Positions 23,376 through 34,938 are shown, counted from the first letter of the stretch. The stretch: DNA of 64,000 nucleotides from Bordetella parapertussis (GCA_945861875.1 CAMAWC010000002.1:1-64000); one strand, 5' to 3'. The notes: generated by a model from the letters alone, not told the origin. Translations and numbers: made by a program.

Positions 23376-24653
23376 ATGAAACTCCTCGTAATCGGTTCCG
23401 GTGGTCGCGAACACGCCATTGCCTGGCGATTGGCGCAGAATCCACGGGTTCAGATGGTCTATGTCGCGCCCGGCAACGCCGGCACCGCACTGGACGGCAA
23501 CATGGTGAACCTGCCCGTCACCTCGCTCACCGAACTGGCGGACTTTGCGCAAAAGGAAAACATCCACCTCACCGTGGTCGGACCCGAAGCGCCGCTGGCC
23601 GCCGGCGTGGTGGACTTGTTCAAGGCTCGCGGACTGCGCATATTCGGCCCGAACCGCGCCGCAGCCCAGCTCGAATCCTCGAAAGACTACGCCAAACAAT
23701 TCCTGTTCCGCCACGGCATTCCCACGGCGCCCTACGCCACGTTTTCCGATGCCGCCGCCGCACATGCCTATATCGACAAGCAGGGGGCGCCCATCGTGGT
23801 CAAGGCCGACGGGCTGGCCGCCGGCAAAGGCGTGGTGGTGGCGATGAATGCCGCCGATGCACACGGCGCCGTCGACGCCATGCTGGTGGGCAACAGTATG
23901 GGAGACGCCGGCCACAGGGTCGTTATTGAAGGTTTCCTGGATGGCGAGGAAGCCAGCTTCATCGTGCTGGCCGACGGCGAGCACGTGCTGCCACTGGCGA
24001 CCAGCCAGGACCATAAGCGACTTAAGAACGGCGACCTCGGCCCCAACACCGGCGGCATGGGAGCCTATTCGCCGGCCCCGGTGGTAACCCCGGAACTGCA
24101 CAACCGCATCATGCGCGAAATCATCCTGCCGACGATGCAAGGCATGGCCAGTGACGGCATTCCCTACGCCGGTTTTCTCTACGCCGGCATCATAATAGAC
24201 AAGGCTGGTAATCCGACCGTACTCGAATTCAACTGCCGCCTGGGCGATCCGGAAACGCAACCCCTGCTGCTGCGCCTGAAAAGCGACCTGCTGGAGATCA
24301 TCGAGCATGCCGTCGACGGCAGGCTTGACCAGGTCCAGGTCGATTGGGACCGGCGTACCGCGCTGGGCGTGGTACTCGCCGCGGCCGGCTATCCCGAATC
24401 GCCCAGAAGCGGTGATGCCATATCAGGCCTTCCGCCCGACAGCGCCGACTGCAAAGTATTTCATGCCGGCACGGCGCTCTCGGGCAAGCAGGCGGTGACA
24501 TCCGGTGGGCGGGTGCTGTGCGTCACCGCGCTTGGCGACAGCGTCAAAATGGCCCAGCACCGCGCCTACCAGACGGTGGAGCTGATCCGCTTCGAGGGCA
24601 TGCAGTTCCGCAGCGACATCGGGTTTCGCGCGATCGGCGTGAAAAAACATTGA
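23376..24653 (+). CDS. purD: phosphoribosylamine--glycine ligase
   Basis: [50 protein letters not shown]. Confidence 0.97.
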   Translation: MKLLVIGSGGREHAIAWRLAQNPRVQMVYVAPGNAGTALDGNMVNLPVTSLTELADFAQKENIHLTVVGPEAPLAAGVVDLFKARGLRIFGPNRAAAQLESSKDYAKQFLFRHGIPTAPYATFSDAAAAHAYIDKQGAPIVVKADGLAAGKGVVVAMNAADAHGAVDAMLVGNSMGDAGHRVVIEGFLDGEEASFIVLADGEHVLPLATSQDHKRLKNGDLGPNTGGMGAYSPAPVVTPELHNRIMREIILPTMQGMASDGIPYAGFLYAGIIIDKAGNPTVLEFNCRLGDPETQPLLLRLKSDLLEIIEHAVDGRLDQVQVDWDRRTALGVVLAAAGYPESPRSGDAISGLPPDSADCKVFHAGTALSGKQAVTSGGRVLCVTALGDSVKMAQHRAYQTVELIRFEGMQFRSDIGFRAIGVKKH

Positions 24654-24681
24654 TGGCGTTCACCTCAGGGGGCGCAAAATC

Positions 24682-25581
24682 TTGGTGAATCCCGACACAG
24701 CGGCGGTCAAGGCCTACCTGCTTGGCTTGCAGGCGCGCATTGTCGGCGCGCTCGAATCTCTGGACGGCACGCCTTTTCGCACCGACTCCTGGGTGCGACC
24801 AGAAGGCGGCGGCGGCATCAGCCGGCTGGTCGAGGAAGGGCGTTTTTTCGAGCGCGGCGGCGTTAATTTCTCCCACGTTACCGGCTCCAAACTGCCGCCC
24901 TCGGCATCGGCCCATCGCCCGGAAATCGCCGGCCACCCGTGGGAAGCGATGGGCGTGTCGCTGGTACTCCATCCGCGCAATCCGCACGCACCCACGGTGC
25001 ACATGAATGTGCGCTTTTTTGCCACCCAGGGTGATGAACCCGTGTGGTGGTTTGGCGGCGGCATGGACCTGACGCCATATTACGGTTATGCCGAGGATGC
25101 CCGGCACTTCCACCAGACCTGCCGCAACGCGCTCGATCCGTTCGGCAGCCAGTATCACCCGCGTTTCAAAAAGTGGTGCGACGATTATTTTTTCCTGCGC
25201 CATCGCGGTGAAGCGCGCGGCATCGGCGGTATTTTCTTTGATGACTTCAGTGAACTGGGCTTTGAGCAGAGCTTCGCACTCACCCAAAGCGCCGGCGACG
25301 CCTTCCTGCCCGGCTACCTGCCGATTGCCGAACGGCGCAAGGATGCCCCCTACGGTGAGCGTGAACGCGATTTCCAGGCCTACCGGCGCGGACGTTATGT
25401 CGAGTTCAACCTGGTCTATGACCGCGGCACACTGTTTGGCCTGCAGTCGGGGGGAAGAACCGAATCAATCCTGATGTCATTGCCGCCGGTGGTCAGGTGG
25501 CGTTATGACTGGAAACCGCAGGCAGGCAGCGCCGAGGAAAAACTCTATACCGATTTTCTGCCGGCCAGGGACTGGGTCTAA
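24682..25581 (+). CDS. hemF: oxygen-dependent coproporphyrinogen-III oxidase
   Basis: [79 protein letters not shown]. Confidence 0.97.
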   Translation: MVNPDTAAVKAYLLGLQARIVGALESLDGTPFRTDSWVRPEGGGGISRLVEEGRFFERGGVNFSHVTGSKLPPSASAHRPEIAGHPWEAMGVSLVLHPRNPHAPTVHMNVRFFATQGDEPVWWFGGGMDLTPYYGYAEDARHFHQTCRNALDPFGSQYHPRFKKWCDDYFFLRHRGEARGIGGIFFDDFSELGFEQSFALTQSAGDAFLPGYLPIAERRKDAPYGERERDFQAYRRGRYVEFNLVYDRGTLFGLQSGGRTESILMSLPPVVRWRYDWKPQAGSAEEKLYTDFLPARDWV

Positions 25582-26744
25582 TCCAGGTCGGCCGCGGCGC
25601 GGTAATGCTTTTGCGCCTCTTCGGGCCGCTCCAGGCCATCGGCCAGCCGCGCCAGCGCAACATGCACCGTGCGCGAGGGCTGCAGCGCCAGGCTCCCCTC
25701 GAGGTAGCTTTGCGCCTTGCCCCAAAGCTCAAGGTGCACGCATAAACGGCCCAGCGTCAGCAACAGTCCGGCATCGCGCGGATGGCGTTGCTGCCAGCGC
25801 TCGGCCTGTTGCAGCTGGTCGCGTGCATCAGTGCCAAGGCATTCACCGTATAGCAACACGGCATCTTCATTCCATTCGCGCTCCAGTACATCGCGCAAAA
25901 TGTCGTGCGCCACTTTTCCCCCGCCCAGGCGCATGAACAGGCGCGCGGCGGCACCGGCCACGCGATGGTCAAGGCGCTCCGCCTCCTCGATGCCGCGCCA
26001 GTGACGGGTCAGGCTGGCGGCGTCAAGACCCTTGGCATGCAGGCTTTCGACCGTGGCATTGAGGCGCAACTGTCGCAGCCATTCACGCGGGGCGGCGTCG
26101 CGCTTTTCAAGCACCTTGACCAGCCGCACCACCTCTTCCCAGTTTCCCGCGCCCTGCTCCGCGCGCAACAGCATCAGCTGGCTTGAAATGCCGCGATGTC
26201 CGCCGTCATGCAATTGCCGCAACACGGCCCGTGCATCTTCGTAACGCCGCGCATCGAGCAATAATTCGGCTTCGGTGGAAAGGCGGGCCTGGCGCAAGTC
26301 GGCGTCTTCTTCGGCCCTGGACAACCAGACAGCGCACTCGTTGGCATCGCGCATCTTGTGCGCAGCCCTTGCAGCCACCAGTGCAGCGAGCGTCGGATCA
26401 CTTTGCAGGTTATGGGCTTTTGCGGCGAACTTGCGGGCGCGGCCCCAACGACCCTCGAACAAGGCCTGCACCGCAGCGGCAAAAGCGGCGCGGCCGCCGG
26501 ATTCACGCCGGCGTGCGCGAAACACCTTTACATGCGCCGGCAGGCGCAGCGTGTGCGAAACCAGCCGCACCGCCCAATAACCGAGGATAAAGGCGCCCAG
26601 CAAGGACAGGAACACCAGCACCAGTGACGCCTCCACACGCCATGGCGGCGCGACGATGAGGACATAGCCGTCGCCAAAACGGGTCACCAGCGAAAGTCCG
26701 ACAGCCAGCGAGAACACCGCCAGCAACCAGAACAAACCCCTCAT
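25578..26744 (-). CDS. hemY: HemY-like heme biosynthesis-associated TPR membrane protein
   Basis: Two N-terminal TM segments, TPR-like C-terminus, last gene of hemCDXY. Confidence 0.87.
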   Translation of the reverse strand: MRGLFWLLAVFSLAVGLSLVTRFGDGYVLIVAPPWRVEASLVLVFLSLLGAFILGYWAVRLVSHTLRLPAHVKVFRARRRESGGRAAFAAAVQALFEGRWGRARKFAAKAHNLQSDPTLAALVAARAAHKMRDANECAVWLSRAEEDADLRQARLSTEAELLLDARRYEDARAVLRQLHDGGHRGISSQLMLLRAEQGAGNWEEVVRLVKVLEKRDAAPREWLRQLRLNATVESLHAKGLDAASLTRHWRGIEEAERLDHRVAGAAARLFMRLGGGKVAHDILRDVLEREWNEDAVLLYGECLGTDARDQLQQAERWQQRHPRDAGLLLTLGRLCVHLELWGKAQSYLEGSLALQPSRTVHVALARLADGLERPEEAQKHYRAAADLD

Positions 26745-27811
26745 CGCGGCGCTTTGTCGCGCGAAATCTCGCGCGAAGTCTTGAAGTTGCGAACTGCGGC
26801 GAGGCTTTCGGCAAGTGTCGGCGGCTCGACGCTGACACCGGCGGCGGCCAACTGCTTCAGCGTGGACATGGCGTTTGCGACGGGTTTGGCGCGGGTGTCA
26901 AAATGTCGGCCGATCCAGTCAGTCGCGGCGCGGATATCCTGGCGATAACCGCTCTGGTCACGCTGCAACAGCGCCAACCGGGCGTTGAGCAGGCGCAGTT
27001 TTACGTTCTCGCGCAGGAAAAACGCCTGGTCCGGCGCAAGCAGCACGGCTTCGGGCCGGTCGCTGTTTTGCACCCGCACCAGCTGGCGGATCTCCGCCCA
27101 TATCTGGCTGCCGAGCGTGCTCCAGAATCCATCTCCGGCCGCCGCAGCCGTGCGTTTTTCATCGTGCGGTCGCCCCTCAAAAGCGAGCGGCCAGCCATCA
27201 ACGGCACCAATCAGCTGCTCTATTTTCAGCGACAAACCGGTCAGGTCAAGATTGGGTGCCGACTTGAGGCTGTCGATATCACGGGCGAGGACCTTGCGCA
27301 GGGAAATGAACTGCGGACGATCGGAGCGCGCAAGCCGTGAGTCGGCGCTCTGCAGCGCCACAAGCGCGACCGAAACGTTGCCCGCCAGTTGCAATTGCTG
27401 GGAAGCGATGGCAAGGATTTGTTCAATTTCCGCAAGCACCCAGTCATCACGGCCGCGGGACAGTTCCTGGTACAAGGCCTCGAGCGCGACCTGCTGGTTC
27501 TGCGATTCCTGCAGCCGCGCCTCCATGAGGTTGAGCTTGGCCTCGGCTTCACGCACCGCTTCCTGCGCCTGCTTCGCGACAAGCCGGCTTTCCTGGCTGC
27601 CCGCGTCGCTGTCGCGCAGGCGCTTTGCCAACTCCTGTGACAGGGTGTCTATTTTCTGGCGCGTATCCCACCACTGCCAGGCAAAAAAACACAGCGCCAC
27701 AAGGACAAGCATTCCCAGCGGGGTGGCCAGATTGGCGGCACGCAAACGCGCGCCCAGGCCCCGCGGCCGGACCCCGTGTTGGGGAGCTGTCGTATCGTCC
27801 ATATCAGTCAT
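26741..27811 (-). CDS. hemX: HemX-like membrane protein
   Basis: Single TM LGMLVLVALCFFAWQWWDTRQ then coiled-coil; between hemD and hemY. Confidence 0.87.
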   Translation of the reverse strand: MTDMDDTTAPQHGVRPRGLGARLRAANLATPLGMLVLVALCFFAWQWWDTRQKIDTLSQELAKRLRDSDAGSQESRLVAKQAQEAVREAEAKLNLMEARLQESQNQQVALEALYQELSRGRDDWVLAEIEQILAIASQQLQLAGNVSVALVALQSADSRLARSDRPQFISLRKVLARDIDSLKSAPNLDLTGLSLKIEQLIGAVDGWPLAFEGRPHDEKRTAAAAGDGFWSTLGSQIWAEIRQLVRVQNSDRPEAVLLAPDQAFFLRENVKLRLLNARLALLQRDQSGYRQDIRAATDWIGRHFDTRAKPVANAMSTLKQLAAAGVSVEPPTLAESLAAVRNFKTSREISRDKAPR

Positions 27812-27831
27812 TGCACCATCGAAATGCGGGC

Positions 27832-28617
27832 TTATTTTGCCAGTCTGGCCGCTTTGGCAAAATAACTTTGCATGCCATCGACAATACCCTTGTCCCCGGC
27901 GGCCGTGAGCTGCGCCTTGAGCGCACCGCGCCACTGCGCGCGTTCGATAATGCGCGGATGCGGGGCGAACACCGGCGTCACAGCGAGCAGTTCGCGCCCC
28001 GGTTCGCCGAGCATTTCAACCAGATTATCCATCGCCTCGCTGCTGGTAACGGTGATCGCGTCCAGCCGGCCCTCACGCCACATCGCAACAATCGGTGCGC
28101 CATCGGTCGCCGGCTTGCTCCGCTCGTAGCACTCGGCCAGCGTGACTTCGGCGCCGCGCCGCTTCAGTTCGGTGGCGAGCAACTCGCGCCCACCGCCGCC
28201 GCGAAAAATGATCACGTTGCGGTAAGTCAGGTAGGTCAGCTTGGCCATTTTGTCGAGCAGGCCCTCGCTGTCAAAGCGCGACGCGGGCACGATGACATTA
28301 TGAATTCCCGCGGCGGCCAGGGCCGTCGCACCGCCGGGACCCACTGCGGCAACCTTCAACTCCTTGGGCCACGGGCCGGCGGCGGTCGCAAATCGCAGTC
28401 CGTACTCAACCGCGGTCGGACTGATAAAAATCGCCAGGTCAAAGCGGGCGAGGTCGCGCATCGTCGCTTCAAGCGTTTCAGGTTGCGCCGGCGCGCGGAT
28501 CTCCAGCGCCGGGAACAATACCGGCTCGCCGCCACCGTCGCGCAGCAGCCGCATCAGCATGCCGGCCTGCTCGCGCGGTCGCGTAACCAGGACACGGCGG
28601 CCGTTAAGGGTTCTCAT
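27832..28617 (-). CDS. hemD: uroporphyrinogen-III synthase
   Basis: [42 protein letters not shown]; overlaps hemC. Confidence 0.92.
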   Translation of the reverse strand: MRTLNGRRVLVTRPREQAGMLMRLLRDGGGEPVLFPALEIRAPAQPETLEATMRDLARFDLAIFISPTAVEYGLRFATAAGPWPKELKVAAVGPGGATALAAAGIHNVIVPASRFDSEGLLDKMAKLTYLTYRNVIIFRGGGGRELLATELKRRGAEVTLAECYERSKPATDGAPIVAMWREGRLDAITVTSSEAMDNLVEMLGEPGRELLAVTPVFAPHPRIIERAQWRGALKAQLTAAGDKGIVDGMQSYFAKAARLAK

Positions 28618-29567
28618 GACAGGGCCGCCAGGATGCGATCCGCACCGCGGCCAACCAGCATTTGCGCGAGCGCCTCGCCCAGGCTCTCCGGATCGGTCAT
28701 GGCACCCTCAAGTTCGGCGCGCACCACCTGGCTTGCGTCCGGCGCGGCAACAAGGCCGCGCAAGGTCAAGCGGCCGCCGGCGCACTCGGCGTAAGCGGCC
28801 AGGGGCAACTGGCAACTGCCGCCCAGCGCCCGGCTGACGGCGCGCTCGGCGCGTACACACGCGGCGGTTTCGAGGTGATTGAGCGGCGCAAGCCAGCCCA
28901 GCCATTCGGGCCGGTCGGCACGATACTCAATGGCAAGCGCGCCTTGGCCCGCCGCCGGCAGGCTGTCCTTGGTATCGATGATGCTGCGAATGCGCGCAGA
29001 CAGGCCCAAGCGCGTCAGTCCGGCTGCGGCCAGCACGGCCGCCTGCACTTCGCCGCGGTCGATCTTGGCCAGCCGCGTGTCGAGATTGCCGCGCAAGGGT
29101 TTGATTTCCAATTGTGGAAAACGCTCGCGCAACTGTGCCTCGCGGCGCAGGCTGGAGGTGCCCAGCACCGCTCCGGCCGGCAGGTCAGCCGGCGTGCCGT
29201 AGTCGTTGGAAACAAAACAGTCGCGCGCATCTTCGCGCTCGGCGATCGCCGCCAGCGCAAACCCCGCGGGCAGTTCCATCGGCACGTCCTTGGCCGAATG
29301 CACGGCGATATCGGCGCGGCCGTCCGCGAGGGCGGTCTCGAGCTCCTTGACGAACAAACCCTTGCCGCCGACCTTGGACAGCGACCGGTCGAGGATTTCA
29401 TCGCCGCGCGTGCTCATGGCAAAAATAGTGACCTCGCATTGAGGGTATAATTTTTGCAGGCGTTCCTGTACGTGTTCGGACTGCCACAGGGCAAGCCGGC
29501 TTTGGCGCGAGGCGATGACAATGCGTTCGGGATCACCGCCGGCATGACTAGTGCGACTGGAGTTCAA
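28614..29567 (-). CDS. hemC: porphobilinogen deaminase
   Basis: [59 protein letters not shown]. Confidence 0.97.
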   Translation of the reverse strand: MNSSRTSHAGGDPERIVIASRQSRLALWQSEHVQERLQKLYPQCEVTIFAMSTRGDEILDRSLSKVGGKGLFVKELETALADGRADIAVHSAKDVPMELPAGFALAAIAEREDARDCFVSNDYGTPADLPAGAVLGTSSLRREAQLRERFPQLEIKPLRGNLDTRLAKIDRGEVQAAVLAAAGLTRLGLSARIRSIIDTKDSLPAAGQGALAIEYRADRPEWLGWLAPLNHLETAACVRAERAVSRALGGSCQLPLAAYAECAGGRLTLRGLVAAPDASQVVRAELEGAMTDPESLGEALAQMLVGRGADRILAALS

Positions 29568-29583
29568 GGTTCAAAGGTAGATT

Positions 29584-30126
29584 GTGTTGATACGCTTCAC
29601 TACCCTCATTCTAGCACTCGCCCTGACAGCCCCCCCCACAATCTGGGCCGCTCCGGGGGCCGCGGCGCAGGGGGCCACCACCCTGCCCCTGGCCCGCAAC
29701 CTCGCCGCCGACGGGCGCGACGTGGCGGCAAGCAAACGGCCGCTGCTGGTCTTGTTCAGTGAAACCGGCTGCCCGTGGTGCGAGCGCGCGCGGCGCGAAT
29801 TCCTGCTGCCCATGCAAGGGAACCCGGATTACCAGGCCAAGGTCGTTTTCCGGCAAATCGACATCGACCAGAAAACCCCCCTGACCGCTTTTGACGGTGC
29901 CGCCACCTCGCACCAGGCCTTCGCCCGAGCCATGAAAATAAAGCGTTTCCCGACAGTGCTGCTGCTCGGCCCGGAGGGCGAAGTCCTCGCCGAACCACTG
30001 GTCGGGTTCGGCATCGCCGACTATTACGGCGCCTACCTGGATGAGCGCATCGACGGCGCCGCGGCAAAACTCGCCCGGGCGCCCGCAGCAAAACAGCCCC
30101 CCGAGAACAATCCGCGTGGCCGTTAG
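29584..30126 (+). CDS. periplasmic thioredoxin-like protein
   Basis: Signal peptide then LLVLFSETGCPWCERARREFLLPM (CPWC), KRFPTVLLLGPEG. Confidence 0.8.
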   Translation: MLIRFTTLILALALTAPPTIWAAPGAAAQGATTLPLARNLAADGRDVAASKRPLLVLFSETGCPWCERARREFLLPMQGNPDYQAKVVFRQIDIDQKTPLTAFDGAATSHQAFARAMKIKRFPTVLLLGPEGEVLAEPLVGFGIADYYGAYLDERIDGAAAKLARAPAAKQPPENNPRGR

Positions 30127-32872
30127 CCGCGACAAGGACCTGCCGCTCAAGGAGGACATCCGCCTGCTCGGGCGCATGCTCGGCGACACCCTGCGCGCGC
30201 AGGAGGGCGAAAAAATGTACCAGGTGGTCGAGACCATCCGCCAGCACGCGGTGCGCTTCCGGCGCGACCGCGACGAGTCGGTGCGCAAGCAACTCGAGAC
30301 CATGCTCAACCGCCTGGGGCGCGAACCGACCATTTCGGTGGTGCGTGCCTTCAGTTATTTTTCCCACCTCGCCAACATCGCCGAAGACCTGCACCACAAC
30401 CGCCGCCGGCGTGCGCATCGCATGGCCGGTTCCGCGCCCCAGGAGGGCAGCCTCGCCCTCGCCTTTTCGCGGTTCAAGAAAGCCCATGTCAGCGCCGCCA
30501 GGCTGACCGAAACGCTGGCCAGGGCGCTGATCAGCCCGGTACTGACCGCCCACCCCACCGAAGTACAGCGCAAGAGCATCCTGGACTGCGAACTCGAGAT
30601 CGCCCGGTTGCTGGGACAACGCGACCGATCGCCCACGCCCGAGGAGCAGCTGGAAAACGAGGCGGCCCTGCGCCGCCTGGTGCTCACGCTGTGGCAGACG
30701 CGCATGCTGCGCCTGGTAAAGCTCTCGGTCAGGGACGAGGTCGACAACGCCCTCGCCTATTACCGCCATACCTTTCTTGGCGAAGTGCCGCGCCTGTACG
30801 CGGACATAGAGGATCTTCTCGAACGCGAGTTCCCGCAAAAGCAGGCACCCACCCTGCCGGCTTTTTTCAGGATCGGCAGTTGGATAGGCGGCGATCGCGA
30901 CGGCAATCCCTTTGTCGACCACCAGGTGCTTGCCTACGCCGTGCGCGCGCAATCGACGGTCGCGTTGGAGCACTACCTCACCGAGGTCCACGCCCTGGGT
31001 GCCGAATTACCCTTGTCCCTGGGCATGGTCAAGGTAAGCGATGCCCTCGCCGCGCTGGCCACGGCGGCGCATGACGATTCGCCGTTTCGCACCGATGAGC
31101 CCTACCGGCGTGCGCTGGTGGGCATCTACGCGCGGCTTGCGGCAACAACGCTCGCCCTGAACAAGGTCGAGGCGCAGCGCAATCCGGCCGCCGCGGCCAT
31201 ACCTTACGCCGGGGCCGGCGAGTTTATTGCCGACCTGGACACCATCACCGCCTCGCTCTCGGCCAACGGATCGGCCGCGCTGGCACGCGGACGGCTGCGG
31301 CGGCTGCGTCACGCCGCCCAGTCATTCGGCTTTAACCTCGCCCCGCTTGACCTGCGCCAGAATTCGGACGTGCATGAACGCGTGGTCGCCGAGTTGTTCC
31401 AGCGCGGCGCCGGGTTCGATGGCTACGCCGCGCTCGACGAGCCGGCACGCCAGCAACGCCTGCTGGCGGAGCTTGCCACCGCCCGCCCGCTGATGTCGCC
31501 TTACATCGACTATTCGACGGAGACGCAGGGTGAGCTGGCAATACTGCGTACCGCGCACGATATCCAGGCGCGTTATGGCCGGGGGGCCCTGCCCACGACC
31601 ATCATCTCCAAGGCAACAGCGCCAAGCGACATCCTCGAAGTGGCAGTACTGCTCAAGGAGGCGGGCTTGCTGCGCGCCGGCCCCGCGCCGATGGCAGCGA
31701 TGCATATCGTGCCGCTGTTCGAGACCATAGACGACCTGCGCAACTGCCACCTCACCATGGAGCAGCTGTTCGCCCTGCCGGGGATGATGCGCCTGATACA
31801 CGACAGCTGGGGCGGCGTGCAGGAAGTGATGCTGGGCTACTCCGACAGCAACAAGGACGGCGGTTTTCTCACTTCCAGCTGGGAACTGTACAACGCCGAG
31901 GTGAAACTGCAGCGCCTGTTCGCCAGGCATGGCATCGGCCTGCGCCTGTTTCACGGCCGCGGCGGCTCGGTCGGCCGTGGCGGCGGTCCCAGTTACGAGG
32001 CCATCCTCGCCCAGCCGCCGGGCAGCGTGAACGGGCAGATCCGCATCACCGAGCAGGGCGAGGTCATCGCCAGCAAATATGCCAACCCGGAAATCGGCCG
32101 GCGCAATCTTGAAACCATCGTCGCCGCCACCCTTGAAGCCACGCTGCTCGACACCGAAAGCGAGGGTGAAACCGGGGCTTTCCGCGACATCATGGATGCG
32201 CTGTCGGGCGACGCCTATGCCGCCTATCGGGGCCTCGTCTACGAAACACCCGGATTCGCCACTTATTTCCGCCAGGCCACGCCGATCAGCGAGATTTCCG
32301 AACTGAAAATTGGCAGCCGTCCCGCGGCACGCAAGAAAACCGACCGCATCGAGGACTTGCGCGCGATTCCCTGGGTGTTCAGCTGGGCGCAATGCCGCCT
32401 GCTGTTGCCCGGCTGGTACGGCGTCGGCAGTGCGGTGGCGGCCTATCTGGCGAAGGAACCGAAACAAGGCCTGGCGCGCTTGCGCCGCATGTACCGCCGC
32501 TGGCCGCTGTTCCGTTCCCTGCTGTCGAACATTGAAATGGTGCTGGCCAAGACAGACCTTGGCATCGCCTCGCGCTATGCCGCGATGGTCGAGGACGAAA
32601 CCTTGCGGGAAAACATATTCAAGCGCATCCGCGCCGAATGGGATCTCACCTACGGCGCGCTGCTGGCGATCACCAACCAAAAGCAATTGCTCGAGTCAAA
32701 CCCGCCGCTCGCCCGTTCGATAAAAAACCGCATTCCCTATCTTGACCCGCTCAATCACCTGCAGGTAGAACTGCTGCGCCGCCACCGTTCCGGCTCAAGC
32801 GATGAGCGCGTGCTGCGCGGCATCCACATGGCCATTAACGGCATTGCCGCCGGCTTGCGCAACAGCGGTTAG
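30041..32872 (+). CDS. ppc: phosphoenolpyruvate carboxylase
   Basis: SPVLTAHPTEVQRKS, GSWIGGDRDGNPFV, GYSDSNKDGGFLTS, FHGRGGSVGRGGGPSYEAI; true start may be GTG 30116. Confidence 0.96.
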   Translation: MSASTAPRQNSPGRPQQNSPPRTIRVAVSRDKDLPLKEDIRLLGRMLGDTLRAQEGEKMYQVVETIRQHAVRFRRDRDESVRKQLETMLNRLGREPTISVVRAFSYFSHLANIAEDLHHNRRRRAHRMAGSAPQEGSLALAFSRFKKAHVSAARLTETLARALISPVLTAHPTEVQRKSILDCELEIARLLGQRDRSPTPEEQLENEAALRRLVLTLWQTRMLRLVKLSVRDEVDNALAYYRHTFLGEVPRLYADIEDLLEREFPQKQAPTLPAFFRIGSWIGGDRDGNPFVDHQVLAYAVRAQSTVALEHYLTEVHALGAELPLSLGMVKVSDALAALATAAHDDSPFRTDEPYRRALVGIYARLAATTLALNKVEAQRNPAAAAIPYAGAGEFIADLDTITASLSANGSAALARGRLRRLRHAAQSFGFNLAPLDLRQNSDVHERVVAELFQRGAGFDGYAALDEPARQQRLLAELATARPLMSPYIDYSTETQGELAILRTAHDIQARYGRGALPTTIISKATAPSDILEVAVLLKEAGLLRAGPAPMAAMHIVPLFETIDDLRNCHLTMEQLFALPGMMRLIHDSWGGVQEVMLGYSDSNKDGGFLTSSWELYNAEVKLQRLFARHGIGLRLFHGRGGSVGRGGGPSYEAILAQPPGSVNGQIRITEQGEVIASKYANPEIGRRNLETIVAATLEATLLDTESEGETGAFRDIMDALSGDAYAAYRGLVYETPGFATYFRQATPISEISELKIGSRPAARKKTDRIEDLRAIPWVFSWAQCRLLLPGWYGVGSAVAAYLAKEPKQGLARLRRMYRRWPLFRSLLSNIEMVLAKTDLGIASRYAAMVEDETLRENIFKRIRAEWDLTYGALLAITNQKQLLESNPPLARSIKNRIPYLDPLNHLQVELLRRHRSGSSDERVLRGIHMAINGIAAGLRNSG

Positions 32873-32879
32873 CGTGACA

Positions 32880-32920
32880 AATGGCTGGAAAGCCACGCCC
32901 AGAGCGGCTTTCCAGCCATT
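32880..32920. terminator. Perfect 15-bp-stem hairpin at the convergent ppc/algR-like junction
   Basis: AATGGCTGGAAAGCC acgcccagagc GGCTTTCCAGCCATT; lacks an obvious T-tract. Confidence 0.6.
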
Positions 32921-32935
32921 ACCATGGTAACGAAA

Positions 32936-33712
32936 TCATTTCGCCAGCCCCTTGACCAGCGGCCACTGGCGGCGGCTGATGGGCAGTTTTTCATCACTGC
33001 CGGCGAGCAGCACCGCCCATCCGGCCTCGCCCTCCTCCTCGGCGACGCGCTCGAATCCCCGTATGGCCGCCTTGGCCACCAGGCAGTTGCGATGAATGCG
33101 CACAAACTGCCCGGCAAATTCCTGCTCCAGGTGTGCCAGCGACTCTTCGAGAAGATACTCGTGCTGTGCCGTCTTCACCGTGACGTACTTGAGCTCGGCC
33201 TTGAGGTAAAGGACGTCGGTGAGCGGCAGCAACAGGATGCGCCCGCGTTCAACAATCGACAAATGCCGGCGCGGATGCGGATCAATGCTTGCCAGCAGCT
33301 CGCGGCTTGGCCGGTTATCGGCGCTCGCCGTTGACGCCTTGTGCAGAGCGGCGGCAAGGCGCGTGGCGCGCACCGGCTTGAGCAGGTAGTCGATGGCGTT
33401 GACCTCAAAGGCCTCGACCGCATACTGGTCGTGGGCGGTGACGAACACCACCGCCGGCGGCAGCGGCAGCTTGAGGGCGTGGCGCGCGAACTCGACGCCA
33501 CTCATCTGTGGCATGTGAATGTCCACCAGCACCAGGTCCGCGGCCTCGTGCGAAAGCGCCTCAAGCGCGTCATAGCCGTTGGCGCATTCGCCGACGATGC
33601 TGTTCGGGCAGTCGGCGGCGGCGGCGTTGGCAAGATCGGCGAGCAACTCGCGCATGCGCTCGCGCGCCGGCGCCTCATCATCGACAATCAGGATGCGCAG
33701 CGGCGCGTTCAT
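32936..33712 (-). CDS. algR: LytTR-type response regulator (AlgR-like)
   Basis: ILIVDDEAPARERMRELLAD, DLVLVDIHMPQMSGVEFA, LytTR domain with RIHRNCLVA. Confidence 0.9.
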   Translation of the reverse strand: MNAPLRILIVDDEAPARERMRELLADLANAAAADCPNSIVGECANGYDALEALSHEAADLVLVDIHMPQMSGVEFARHALKLPLPPAVVFVTAHDQYAVEAFEVNAIDYLLKPVRATRLAAALHKASTASADNRPSRELLASIDPHPRRHLSIVERGRILLLPLTDVLYLKAELKYVTVKTAQHEYLLEESLAHLEQEFAGQFVRIHRNCLVAKAAIRGFERVAEEEGEAGWAVLLAGSDEKLPISRRQWPLVKGLAK

Positions 33713-33730
33713 TTGCGGCTCATTTGCGGC

Positions 33731-34756
33731 TCATTTGCGATAAGGCATGGTGATGCGAATTTCGAACTGGTCGCCGGCCGGGTGGGCCTCGAGCCTTGCC
33801 TCGACGTCAAACTGCAGCAACAGGCGCTCGCGAATATTGGCCAGCGCCATGCGATTACCGGCACGGTGCTGGTGCTCGGGATGGTAGGGGTTGGACAACA
33901 GGAAGTTCAGACTCCCCCCTTCGCGCGTGATGGCAATATGCACCACACCCGGCGCGACACCGGGCTCGATGCCGTGATAAACCGCGTTCTCGACCAGCGG
34001 TTGCAACATCATCGGCGGAATGAGGGCGTCCTCGGGCATGCCTTCGAGCCGCCAATCCACCTGCAGGCGCTCGCCCAGGCGCAGTTGTTCGAGTGACAAA
34101 TAGCGCCGTGTCAGCTCGATCTCGTCGGTCAATTTGGTCATGGTGCGATTGTCGGCCATCAACACGCGATACAAGTCGGCCAGGTCCTCGAGGGCGGCCT
34201 CGGCACGCCTGGCGTCCTTGCGGATGAGCGAGAGCACGGCGTTCAGGCTGTTAAACAAAAAATGCGGGCGTATGCGCGCCTGCAAGGCCTGCAATCGCGC
34301 CTCGGCCAGGGCCGGCGAAAAAGCCCGCGAGCGCAGCTGGAAATAAGCACGCAAGAACAGCATCATTGCCACGCTGTACGCCCAGGAACGGACGAGGACG
34401 TAGGCATTGCCCTCCTCGCCCAGCAGCACGGCAATTTCGAACATCAGCAGGTTAAGGGCAAACAAGACCACGAGAATCGTGGCAAGCGCCGCAAGCGGGC
34501 GAATTCCTGCCAGCAGCGCTTGCCCCAGGTACAGCAGCACCAGCGTGGCGATGAGCACCGGCTCAACGTAGGCGGCGCTTTCGACGAGCAGCGCAAACAG
34601 GCGGCCGGCACTGTCGGCCCGGACGCAGGCGGTGGCGAGCATCGCCGCATTGACCCAAAGCAGGATGCGCGTGATCACGCCCAGATTGCGGAAATCCGGA
34701 AATGCCTCGGGCAGCGGTTCGCGCGCAACCGCGATCCGGGATTCCTGCCCGGCCAA
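33731..34756 (-). CDS. algZ: LytS/AlgZ-type sensor histidine kinase
   Basis: LQARIRPHFLFNSLNAVLSLIRKDARRAEAALEDLADLYRVLM, MMLQPLVENAVYHGIEP. Confidence 0.9.
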   Translation of the reverse strand: MAGQESRIAVAREPLPEAFPDFRNLGVITRILLWVNAAMLATACVRADSAGRLFALLVESAAYVEPVLIATLVLLYLGQALLAGIRPLAALATILVVLFALNLLMFEIAVLLGEEGNAYVLVRSWAYSVAMMLFLRAYFQLRSRAFSPALAEARLQALQARIRPHFLFNSLNAVLSLIRKDARRAEAALEDLADLYRVLMADNRTMTKLTDEIELTRRYLSLEQLRLGERLQVDWRLEGMPEDALIPPMMLQPLVENAVYHGIEPGVAPGVVHIAITREGGSLNFLLSNPYHPEHQHRAGNRMALANIRERLLLQFDVEARLEAHPAGDQFEIRITMPYRK

Positions 34757-34938
34757 CTCAGCCCCTCCCCGGAGGCAAACGGGCGGGCGCGGCCACGCTC
34801 CGGGATACGCTATTGATGGGAGAATCCTTTATACTTGCCATGCCGTTTTTGCAGTCAAATATCCTGATAATTCTGAGCTTTGCGCAATCATTCTACTGAC
34901 TTTTGCATGCCGCATCCCACCTACCCTCCTATTTGAAC

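Noticed and set aside
22665-24308. 547-aa minus-strand ORF opposite purH/purD
   Set aside because: Antisense shadow of two clear essential genes; low-complexity composition without motifs.
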